From assembly GCA_037957365.1 (NCBI GenBank), contig JARHVA010001740.1:1256501-1320500 (forward strand): a stretch of 64,000 nucleotides of DNA. Direction: 5' to 3'. This document shows, in pieces, positions 23,301 through 35,300 of the stretch. Under the pieces are notes generated by a model. The model saw nothing but the letters and a program-made list of their open reading frames with translations. It searched no databases and was not told where the DNA came from. The first letter of the stretch is position 1; the number at the start of each line of letters is the position of its first letter. The position numbers and the translations under genes were made by a program. The DNA is from Torreya grandis (lineage: Eukaryota; Streptophyta; Pinopsida; Cupressales; Taxaceae).

Positions 23301-26300
23301 GTGTGTTTATTATAAAGATTTAGATTTTATAATTTTTTTAATTATAAGATTTTTTTCTTTTTTATTAGAGGAATAAAAAGGAGTTTCGAAAGGGCGCTAA
23401 ACCTTATAGAGTTAAGTAACAAGGATAAGCATGAAAGTATCACCAAGAAAGACCATTAAAAATCAAGGTTAACCAAAAGCCCACAAATAGCTAAAACAAA
23501 AAACCAAGAACCAGCAAAGTTACAACAAAGAAACAACCTAGAACAGACTAAGATGACCCAAAGCTGCTAAGAGATTTAGCCACGTCCCATTCCTCAGTCA
23601 TTCAGTTAAGGTAGTCCTTAGCAATACAAAATCCACCTCCTTGGTTTCAATAGCCTTTCCTTTTTCTTTCATCTTAATCCTCTTTTTGGCTCTGTTTCCC
23701 ACAATTTTTTCATTTTTCTGTTTGAGACTATCATGCATAATAGTGATACTCGTTGCATAGTTTTTTATTATAGTCCTACTAATTTGGATTAGCTTGTCTA
23801 TATTTGCTTGGAGCTTCTTCTTCTCTCTATCCATTTGATTCATTTTATCCTCCATCTATGCTATCCATTTGATTCATTTTATCCTCCATCCGAGACACTT
23901 TGCTTTTTAAATCCCCAATCATTTCAATTAAGGCCCTTGTTTCCTCGATCCCATGATCATCTTTCTTATATACTTGGAGATTCAATTGATTGATTGTGAC
24001 TCTTAAGGTCCTCATTTTCCTTCAACACAAATTTTAGGGCTTACTTATGGATGATAACCTTCCTTTCCAAAGAACTAATTTTATTTGGGGTTGTATTGTT
24101 CTCAATGGGCTTTTTTTTACCCGTTCCTTTGTAAGGATTAGAAATTCGGTTTGGTTCCATATTCCCCACAGGAGTCTCAAACAACTTGCCCCTTGCATGC
24201 AACACATTGCTAGATGAAGGGACACTAGGTGTTGGAATATTGTCATTGATGTCAAAGGCATTATAATTAATGTAATGGAAGTCAACAGAAGTGTCATTAA
24301 TGCAACGGAATTATTTTTAATTTGCAGAAGCACTTCACGATGCAGGGACCAGCATTAAAGAAGCTTTAAATATGCGCTCAAGGAAGATTGTTTAAAGCTA
24401 AAATCGCCCCTCTTATCATTGTTGGGCCGACCCACTTGATATATGGCTGCCTTGGGGAAATTGCCCCACTCAGGAATTAATTAAAATTTAATGAAATGCA
24501 CATCTTTTGATGAAAGGGCGCCTCTTTGATGGGATGCCTCCTTTGTGAAGAGCCTTTGGAGGTTATATAAGGTGGATAGAAGATTGGAAAATATATGAGA
24601 AATAATTCTTTCCATTATTCAAATATAAGCAGATTTTTGTGGAGAAGAAGAAGAGAAGTTTGAACTTGTCATCATTCGTTGATTAAGCAACAATAGAAAG
24701 GTGGAAGATTGTTTCAGTGGAGGTCGGTGCCTCAGAACAAAGAGATTGGTGTTTCTTGCTAAGTCAAGCTTGGCGGTGGGGATTGGTGTCTCCAAATAGG
24801 TTGGTGCCTACGACATTTTGTAAAAGGATTATTATTTTATGGCTGCATTTGGACGGTAGATCCAAGCAGCTCTGTTTTGTGGTTTTTCCCGAGAGAGGGT
24901 TTTCCACGTAAATCTTGTTGCTTAATTATTAGATCTTGTGTGAATGCTTTCTTTGTGAACATTAATTTCTGAAAGTCAAACTTTTATTAAACACTGATTC
25001 ACCCCCCCCCCCCTCAATCTATCGTGTGCTTAACACTAGGATCTTCACTGTCAGGGACACCCAAATGGTCATCCAAAGCTATAGGTTCTTTAGTTGAGCC
25101 CTGGGAAACTTTTTTAGAGAGTTCTTTTCGAGGTCCTTTTTACAGCACTAGTGCTAGCAGGAGGGATTATTATGTAAACAGATTTCAGAGATTTAGGCTT
25201 AACAAGGGAATTTTCAACAACACCCACAGCATACTTCATAGGAACTTGGATAACTTTATTGATTATCATGACATTTGCCATTCAGTTAGTATTTTGTGGT
25301 TATTTTGTTTTCATATGCATACTATGTGGTTAATGTCACTTAATTCCTATTTATTGGGATAAAAAATTTATATTTTTTATTTTTTTTATTTTTTTTGTAC
25401 CATTGTACCGGTAACCCAATTCGTTGAACCCGTACCAAACCTGACCTTGAAACTTAGCTAAAAATCATTACATATTGAGAAGATTTCAGTCTATCTTCAC
25501 AAAACAAAGTAAAGGTTGTCAAATTGCTCCAAAATGCAAAGATGCAAATATAGAGGAACAATAAACCATTAATTTTCTTACATGACGACTTTAAACATAA
25601 AACTGAGATAAAGGCTGAAATGACAATATATATTTCAACTACAGCCATAGGAAAATTAACCTCACATGAACAAAAATTGCAAATCTGAAGGCAGCATAAG
25701 GGGTACTTCGGTGCATTTAGTATATAGTTGAGCATAAAGTAAACTAAGTTGATTATGCTGCTAGACATAATTTAATTAAGTTATTATTTTGAAAAGGTAT
25801 CATCAAATATTGCACAATTGATAATAGCCTTTTATATATATATTTATGTGAACTCATTCGAAGTTATGGAATCATCAATCTAGTCCTACAAATTGCTGTT
25901 ATTTGCAATCATAGCTGTTTGACCATTGCTGTATATATTGATGTAAATCTGTGTTTACTTTATTGCTCTGCATAGCTGTTAAAGAACACAGTAGGCTCAA
26001 CGTATGTAAAACCTCCTTTACAAGATTCAGGCAGACTTTTAACTATATATTTTTTTCCTTTTTACAAGTACTTCTATAACAATTTCATGGAAAATTCACA
26101 GCCCATCCACCATACACACTAAGGAATTATTAGTTTACTGATCTTATTAGGTTGTCTCTTTCTCAAAAGTTCTACCTTAGCATTTAGGCTGACTTGTTGA
26201 AATATGCTTCTAAGTTAGAACTTCCATTAAAGGAATTTATTCCTAGCATGCACACGTACAAAATGAATAAATCTGGAGCAGTTTTAGAGGAGCAACAGAT

Positions 26301-29300
26301 GCTTTTGACAGATTAAATTTGCACCTATAAAAATGTGATCAATGAAGACAGTACACAAAGTACACTGAAAATAAATTATCTCTTCATTTGAAATTTTTCA
26401 CTTTCATTTAATTGCAGAGCATCAGTTGGAAACTCACAGGGATTATGTCCAGTACTGTACGTACATAAGCTACAAGCTCTGACGAGTAATATTCAGAGAC
26501 AGAAAACAGATCTGCACTGAAGATAAGTAGGAAAATGACTATTAACTTTTGCAAACTACAATCTTGTGCATCTTAGTTGCTTCCAAGAGCAAAACCCAAA
26601 AATCATCAAGAAAAAACTTTTCCCTGAATCGGAACATAGCAAGAAAATCCCAGTTAAGCTACTAAGCACCAATAATGCAAGCTACAATATGACACAAGTG
26701 CAGTAAAACAACTATTATCTCTAATTGCATTTTCTGCTGATAAACATCCAGAAAATCCTCTTAACAGTATAGATTTACTTATAAGACTGCAGTCAATTCC
26801 AATTCTATTTCAGTATTCCAAAAATAATTCCAGGGCTACCTTTCTTGAGTATACTAGTATTGAGATTGCTTCTGAGAGGATTCTCACTATTACAACAGGA
26901 CGAACACAAACAAATGTATCCAATTATATTAGGAAATATTATAGAAAGAAATTAATGTTGCATTATCATTCTCTATAGTTTACCTTCTAAACTCCATACT
27001 TTCCCTAGTATAATATTATAACAAATTGGAGCGTCGAGCCAACCATTGCTACAAAGGAAGGAATTTTCCAAATGGTGGTTGATAGTGCAAAACATGCCTT
27101 TTCTAGATTTGCTACAAATCAACTTTATCAATATCCAAATCATTTTTGTGCACATTTGATATTAGGTGTTTACACAATTAAGAGGCTTCTATCAAAGATT
27201 TGCATGGCATAGGCCATAATACAACTTCCTCATACACACTGCTTTTTCCACTAAGTAATGTGGATTTTTTGTGGAAAATAACGTTTCAATATACAAATGA
27301 CAGCCCAAAGTGCATTCCCAGTGAGGTAGTTCCTCACTTCTACAGGTTATGAGGCACAAGAAGTAATAGATTGATCACTTTGTAAAGGACACACCTATTT
27401 AACAAGCATATCTACCAATTACCATAGTCATCACCTCACCAGAGTTATAGATTTCTGTCTAATGAGCCACAGAGAATATCTTGTTTATTAGACGACTCCA
27501 CAGTCTAGAAACATATTCTTATTAATTCTTTAATTTCTAATTAAACATCACAGCCATGTCTGTATGTTGCTAAATTAAGTATTACAATCATTTGAACCAA
27601 ACCCATGCATCTCCTTCTAAAACCATTGAGATAGTTCTCCTTTAAGTATGAAGCACCAAATACCTATATTGCATAAAGATATTTCACTACAAGACATTCA
27701 AAATGAGACTAGACATATTGCAAGGACAGAAAACCATGTAGTTGGATTGATAGCTGATTCTTTAAATTAAAAAAGCAGAATTAGCAAATCAAATAAATTA
27801 TCTTGCAAATCAGAATTAACACATGGACTAAAGAAAATGTGGTGCCAAAGAAGATTCAACAAACGGAGAACCGAGAGAAAGCATCACTTGGTACCTTACT
27901 GTTACATGGAGGAAAACTTTAAAAACAAAGGCAAAAGAGAACCAAGAATCAAACTGGAAACTCAACGAAGATGTGACAGATGTCACCCTCTCGTTGAGGA
28001 CAAAACAACACTATATGTTAAACCCTACACTTCCTAAATCCTCCATGATACGAGAGCATGACAGGTGGTGCTTTGAAAGATCACGGAGGATACAATGAAC
28101 ATGGAGCAAAATATGAAGAAAGGAAGTGCAGACCCACAAGTCAAGATAACAAGAAGGGCAGGTGTGGATACACAGGCAATGAGAGCGCCATTTACACAAA
28201 AGGAGAATCTACCAAGAAAACAGGAAGTAGCAGTGATGGAATGCTCCGATATGCTAGTGGATAAGAGGTTGTTATTAGAAGCAAAAAAGATAATTCAGAA
28301 TCTCCAAGGAGAGTTGCAGACAACCAAGAAGATGAATGCAAAGAGAAGGGAAACCCAGCAGAAGAAGAGTCCTAATGGAAAGGAGATGGAAGAAATAACG
28401 GAAATACTATCTCTGATGAAAATAGGAGGCATACTTCCATTGTTGAGGACCTAGCTGACATATAGTATGGGGGACGTACATGAGCAAGTCCAAGGAAAGA
28501 TGGCGGAGGTACATTCTATGAAGAATGAATGCTATGATCTAGAGTTGACAATTGATGCAAGCATCAACAATTGGGATTTAAGCAACATCCTAATTGATAA
28601 TAGTGTTATCACTCTGGAGTGCACCCTGCTTGAAGATGTGTAAAACACACCCTCACTCCAGCTGATACAATCAGAACTTCTCAGAGTGTGGGTGACTCTG
28701 TATTGAGAAGAACCTCCAGAGAGGACTGGTTTCCTTAAGATCTATCAATTATATCTGAACTACTGTGATTTTTGGGATGAAAAGAGGAAGAGAAACTTAA
28801 AGAAATTCTAATTAAAAGGGGGTGATACACTTGAATTATTCAAGTCCTCTGAAGTTACTGAAATCAATGCACACATATAATCAAATGAAATTTATATTTC
28901 TGTCCTTAAGCAAAAATGTTTCAGATGAAGGGTTGAAAACCTCTTCAAATGCCCTGCAAAAAGGTGAGATAGAGAAAGATAGGTGAGGAAGGGACCTACA
29001 AAAGGAGATAAATCTCACTTATATGTTGATGCACAATCAAATACACACTATTCTTCTCTCAAAACTCAGATTTAGAACAGAAACTTCTTTATTGATCACT
29101 GGTCCAACTTACAATTTCTTTTTTTCCAACTTCAGGGATCCCTCTAAATGGCTTGATTAAGCCAATAAATAAGCTTTCCAAAACCTAAAATAGCCCTAAG
29201 TGGAGTTCAAAAAAGGGAAAGGGTTAGGCTTGGTTAATTAACTCAAGACCTAACACCTTTTACAATGTTTAGAATATTCAATAAAATCTTTTCCCTTTAC

Positions 29301-32300
29301 AAAATTTGCATGCCTCTCCAAACTTTGGCGTAGAAGTATGGATGGTGAGGCCAAGTTTGATAGGTTAATATTTAAAATAAACAATACACTCTCCAAAAAT
29401 CTCCAAACATGCATGAATCCAAGGTTGGCATAGAAGTATGGATGGTGGGCCCATTGAAAGTCAAACTTCTCCCTTGCATGGAATACTATGCCAAATCTCT
29501 AAATAAGGAACTCCATTTGATTTGTTTGAAAGTTGAGCTAGAAGAAGAGATTATTCCCCTTTGCATGGAAAACAAGGAAGATGTGTAACAAGCTTTTCTA
29601 GTCAACTCCAACTCAAGACCAGTCAACCTCCAATGGTCTCCACTTGTATGAAATGCTATGCCACATCTTAGACGGAGAACTCTGCTTGAACTACCTAAAA
29701 CATTGAAAGCTTTGGATTGCATGAAAACCAAGAAGCGTGATTTCGTCAAACAGTCAACTGAAGCTTTGACCAATCCACCAGAAATAGCCCTTGCTTGCAT
29801 GGACAAGGATCTTGATGAGTGAGAGATGCATTCAAATTAAATTCCTTGTTATTTCTCGGCCTTTTGCTCTCGGGTTCTTCACTTCTGTGCATGCATTTCT
29901 TCGGCACTTATCTGTTTGTGGCTTTTGTCTTTGTCTATTTGTTTGTCTATTTCTCTCGGACAAAATGTCCAAGACTTCTTTATTTATGCACTTTCCTTTG
30001 GTATATTCCATGGCTTGTCTTGTGCTTTTGTTCTTTCTTTCGGACTTTATTGCCTCTCGGATTTTCCCTTAGTTATTTTCCCGCAGGAATTGTTCATTTC
30101 CTTCGGACTTTTCTTAGGCCTTTGTCTTTCTTGCCAATTGTTTACCTCGGACAAAAGTCCAAAGGAAATGTTTCTTTCGGGCTTTTTGTCAAGGACTTTC
30201 CCGAAAGAAAGAGCCCTTCGGGCCTTCAAAAGTGACCCTTTGGAAGCATAAACCAACCCTTCAAAAGTTTTGGAAAGTGAATTTCCTGAAGGGCACATAC
30301 CCTTCAGGATTCTTGCAAAAGTCCCTTGAAATCTTGAAGTGAACCTTCCCAAAGGGCACATACCCTTCAGGATTCTTGCAAAAGTCCTTTGAAATATTGA
30401 AGTGAACCTTCCCAAAGGGCAAATACCCTTCGAGATTCTTGTCAAGTGACTTTCCCGAAGGGCACATACCCTTCGCGTTTTTTGCCAAGTGAGTTTTCCG
30501 AAGGGCACATACCCTTCGGGTTTTCTGTGACTACCCCTTGGAATTTTGAATTGGCCCTCTTTCAGAAAATTTGGAAAGTCCTTCGGACTATTGTGTTATG
30601 AACTTTCCCGAAGGGTTGATACCCTTCAGGATTTTTGTAATGAACCTTCTCGAAGGGCACATACCCTTCAAGATTTTGAACTACACCTTTTCCCTTCGCC
30701 GAATTGTCCTTTGGAAAAAACAAATGAACCACTAATTCTTTCAAACTTCTTGCAAAGTCCTTTTTTGGATTTCTTTTCCCTCGGACAAAAAACCCGAGGA
30801 AATTGTTCCCACACTTAGTCCGAAAAGAAAGAAAACACTTGGTGAAAAGTCCGGAAAGGAAAATAACCCTGTATTCCTGCTTTATCAAGGTCTTCACTGG
30901 GCTTGCTTCCTTTTCATGAAAAGTAATCCACATCAAATGTCCTTTTGAAACTTCAAAACCTCGCTACCTTGGCAAATATCAAAAATTCTTGACTGTGACT
31001 TATGCTTGTGACTTGAAATTTGTATGACTGTGTTCATGCTCTTGCCCTGTTGTAGGTGTCTTTAGGAATACATGGTTGTAGGTGGACATTTGCATTAGGC
31101 TCAAGATAAAATCTTGGCCATTGTATTCCTTCTTCACAAAACTCCATGTATCTAACATAGAATGCCATTTGTCCAAAATCAAAACAACATGGAGATAAAA
31201 CTTTCATTCTCATGCTCTTGACTGTGCTTAGGATACCCTGCCCTTGTACGGACTGTAGCTTGTCTATGACCTCAAAGAAAGCTCAAAGGCAGATTTGATA
31301 ATCATTCCTCTTCATGTTGCTTGATATGTCCATTGGCAAACATGAACCATATGAGAAATCTCACTGCCACCTTAACCTTCATCTCCATGCTTGTCTTTCA
31401 CCCCATAAATGGGTTGTTCATGTATTCTCCTCATGACCATAAGTACTTGTCACTAAATCTTGATAAAGACCTTTCTTATTTCAACATATCATCCTTGTGA
31501 ACACACTTGATTGTGTAACATTGTTGTAGGTCCTCATCATGACTGTATTTGATACTTTGACTGCCTACATATCCCTTTATTCATGCCTTCAAACTATAAT
31601 TCACCAATTTGACCAGCCGTATAGGGAAATTGACCATTCTGAGAAAGTTTCAAATAGTAGGGATAGTAATTTGGCCTTAACAGGCCAAATTACTAACAAC
31701 TAGACAACAAGCAAATATCCTGACTCAAGATGCATGGGAAAAAAAGGGAAGCTTGAGGATACAACCTTCAACTAATGTGGTGTTCATGGTGAACAACTCA
31801 CATTTAAGACCATTGAGGGTCTTAAAAGAAGCATAGCTTGTCATTTTGAGAGAGTAATTTAAAGTTGACTTTGAAGTGATTGAGTTGGCTGGAGCTGATT
31901 GTAACCCAGATTTATTGGGAAGGTCATGGTGTTGTGCAAACAAGGCAGATATGCGCTTTAAACAATACTATATGAGCTTCGAGAATGGGATAGAGAGGAT
32001 AGTAATTCCTCTTGATCGTGAACATGGACCAGCATATGTGGAGAGTGTGGATATTGATGAATAAATCAATCATATCTATAATGTAATTGCACAGAGAAAA
32101 GAGTACCTAGATCCGAGGGACGATGGGGTACTAAGTTGGAAAAATAGCACATAAGTATCAAATACAACCAGTCATGCCTACAAGAGATGGGTGTAAGAAG
32201 AATACGAGGTGATTGGAAGGACGTGTGCATATGTGAAAACAAAGTATTAAGACTGTTAGAAGTGGAATGTTGCAACGCAGATTAAAGAAGATGAGACATG

Positions 32301-35300
32301 GGAAGGTCAGAAAGATGACCAAGAAATGGCTGTCACACGTCACACAAACACCAAAGGTGTTTAGATTGAGCAAAGGCCGAATAGGAAGGCGAAAGAGCAA
32401 AAGGACAAGTGGATTTCAGGCCAAAACACTCCACAACCGATCACTACATCACTCTTACGCACCTGATTGAAAACATATGGGATAAAAAAGGGAAGAAGTT
32501 TTTTGTTGCTTTGCTGATTTCAAGAAAGCAATCGACATGGTGCCCAAGATTAGAAATTAAAAAAAAGTATAGAGCAACTCTGGCATAGGCTAGATGAGTT
32601 AGTAATTCTAGAGAAGTATAGAGCAATGGTCCACAGGTTGGATGATCGAGTTTGAGCCAAATTAAGAACAATTCAAGGATTGTCGAAAGTGCTTCGAGAG
32701 TGACATCAGTATCAAGCAAGGATGTCCACTATCTCCCACTTTGTTTGGGCTAGACATAGACAAGTTAGAGGAGAGGATTAACAAATTTGGAGGTGGGGGT
32801 GTTCACTTAACTAGTTACGTGGTAAAGCTTCTCATGTATGTAGATGTACATAGCTAGAGAGAGCACCTGAGGGCTCTAAAATTTTTTGGTGAAGAGGTAG
32901 GGATGCAATTGAACACCAATAAAACCAAAGTCGTGATCTTTTCCTTGTGAAGGAAAAGGAAGCAAATAAACTTCCTATTTGAAGGAAGTCCTTTGCAAGT
33001 GGTGGATGAATATAAGTACCTCGGCCTCAATTTCCACAACAAGCTTAGTTGGTAGACTCATAGGACAAAGAATACAAGGGGGATGGAAGGATTTAAATAT
33101 GCTAAAAACAGATACAGGAATGCAGAATTATGGGATTGGAAAACCAAAAGAACCTTGTTTGGGTTGCTTGTAATGCCAAAGGTGCTCTACAAGTGTGAAA
33201 TTTGGGGCAGCAATACATCAAAACTGAAATGGAGACAGATAGAGAGAATTAAAAAAACTTAGTCACAAGCATTCTTATAACTGAAACATCTATTCCCTAT
33301 GAGATATTATTAGCTAAAGCAAGGGCTTTCCCATTAGAGACATCGCCTTTGATCCAAATGCTAAGTTACCTAAGAAAACAGAGAGCATGGACACTTATCG
33401 CTGGCCCGAAATGGTAGTGGGGGAAGAATTAAGTAGAGGAAGGAAGACATGGATGAAACAAAGTAAAAAAATGGATACGTAAATAGGACATTAGCCTAAA
33501 AGAGTGTCCAAACACCAATGAGGAAGTGAAAAGGTATGTAAGAGAAAAAATCGAGGTAACCATGTGGACAAAGTAGCTTGGGCGAAAGAGAGAGTACTAT
33601 GGCAAATAATTTATTCCCACTTGTGACCATGAGAAAAAAGCATAAATAGGAGCAGAAATCAAGTGGAAAGTGAAAATGTTGATAGCTCAACTAAGAACTA
33701 GCTCACATCATCTTAGGTGCAAGACGGGCAAGTGAACAATGCCGAAATAAAATTGGGCAAAGAGAATATGTCATTTTTGTACTCTAGAGTTAGTGGAGAC
33801 AGAGTGACACTATGTCATGGAGTACCCAGCTTACAAGTACATCGAAATCAAGTGCACTGACAGCCTGAAAGTTGGCTCTTTGACCGCATTGTTTGAAGAG
33901 GAGAGACTAGTAAAACAGCTGATTTTTTGACAAAGATATGTAGCAAAAGATCCAACGTCAAAAAGGAAATGGATATAACACAAGCATGGCCTGGCAGCCC
34001 TATCTTAGAGGGTTGTTTGTACACAAACCAATTTGCTCACTATCCTATGGTCCCATTGACTGCTTGGTCTCATGGATGTTATTAAAATATTATATTCATT
34101 TATTCCAATCATGCCAATCTGAGTTCAGATCTTGATACAGCATATTTGTCAGATGTATATTTTGTTGTTTTGTTTATAACTGTGAATCCTCCCTCCGGCT
34201 ATTTTTGTTGGATGTATTTTTAATTCTCATTGAATTATTTTGGTCATTCTTGGGCATTAATTTAACTTCTTTCTTTCCATGTTTGCTTCAAAACACACAT
34301 AAGATTCGTCATCTAGAAATATGGATATAGAAAGATTTAACTTTTGAGCACACCATAAATTTTTTAATGGAATTCATTCAGATTTGTAAATGTGATAAAA
34401 GTCCTTTCTCTATACAAAGAAACATTTTTTAACAAAACATGTGGAAACATATTAGGAACAGCATTTAAGAATTATAATCCAGTCAAACAAGATGAAAGAA
34501 AGACAATATAGTACATGGATCACCAAATGAGAAAGATCAAAATCAGTTAAAAATGTTATAGTGACGAAGGACATCTGCAACAGAAATAAGATACAGCACC
34601 TGTTACTCTGAGAAATTCGTAGCAGTGGTATGTCTAACAGAGAACGAAGTTTTAGAAACAAGCACTGTAGCTTTAGTAATGTAAAAGGATCTTCTTCAAT
34701 GCTTTTATGTATCCTCTCTGTAAACCTTCCCATTATTCCCCATGCATATGCTGCATCACTGACCTGCAATAGTAGTATACACTTGATTATAAATGTTTCA
34801 TTTGTTGAAGCAACCATAACAGCCAACTTCGAACATAACTTTCAAGTAATTGTATAGGTATCCCACAAAAATTTAGTTGGTCAATTCCCGAACTCTACAT
34901 AAAACAAATTAATTGAGCTTAAACTAATGAAAGTGGGTAGATGTTATAGACTAAGAAAGAGAAATCATTTACGTCAATCTAGACAAGAGACTACCAATAA
35001 AAAACAATGAAGACTCTTCAAAATATCCATGAAGCAATAAAAAGTTATAAATTTAATCTAGAGAAACTTCTGGTCCTTAATAAAGGCAGCCCAAATCAAC
35101 AACTACAAAGTGTAAAAGATCAATCTTTGGTAAATGTTAAACACTAGCCAGCACATCCAAACCTTGGTGAAACAAGTAATGACACGTACATGTGCCAAAG
35201 TCATGCAGGTCAATTCATTTGGAGAGCAAAGTTGGTGGCAGCCATTTGTAAGGAAATGTTTTCAGTTACATTTCTGGGATGTAAAGTCCAAAGATCCTCC

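Larger units (their letters stand above)
23590..25270 (-). pseudogene. Coiled-coil, gag-like reading frame split by a solo LTR
   Basis: On the minus strand the sequence right of 25041 (STKEPIALDDHLGVPDSEDP) reads on into the sequence left of 24224 (PSSSNVLHARGKLFETPVGN) once the LTR and one copy of its CTAGG duplication are removed. It continues as polar, Lys-rich protein and, after frame changes, as a coiled coil at 23598-23855 (MNQMDREKKKLQANIDKL). No zinc knuckle or catalytic domain is visible. The composition resembles a gag or nucleic-acid-binding ORF1 protein, but this is inference. A host pseudogene is possible. Confidence 0.42.

Noticed and set aside
29819..30251. Plus-strand hydrophobic frames of 138 and 111 codons (Leu/Phe/Cys rich)
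   Set aside because: Composition comes from the TTTCTTTCGGAC-type repeat words; several frames are open at once, so a membrane protein is not supported.
30047..30508. 153-codon minus-strand open frame encoding a repeated GMCPLGRFTS peptide
   Set aside because: It is produced by the CACATA hairpin repeats; overlapping frames in both directions are also open, and no start, splice or domain supports a protein.
30284..30690. CRISPR-like array
   Set aside because: Units have palindromic cores and regular spacing, but spacers are themselves similar, there are no cas genes, and the setting is a plant nuclear genome.
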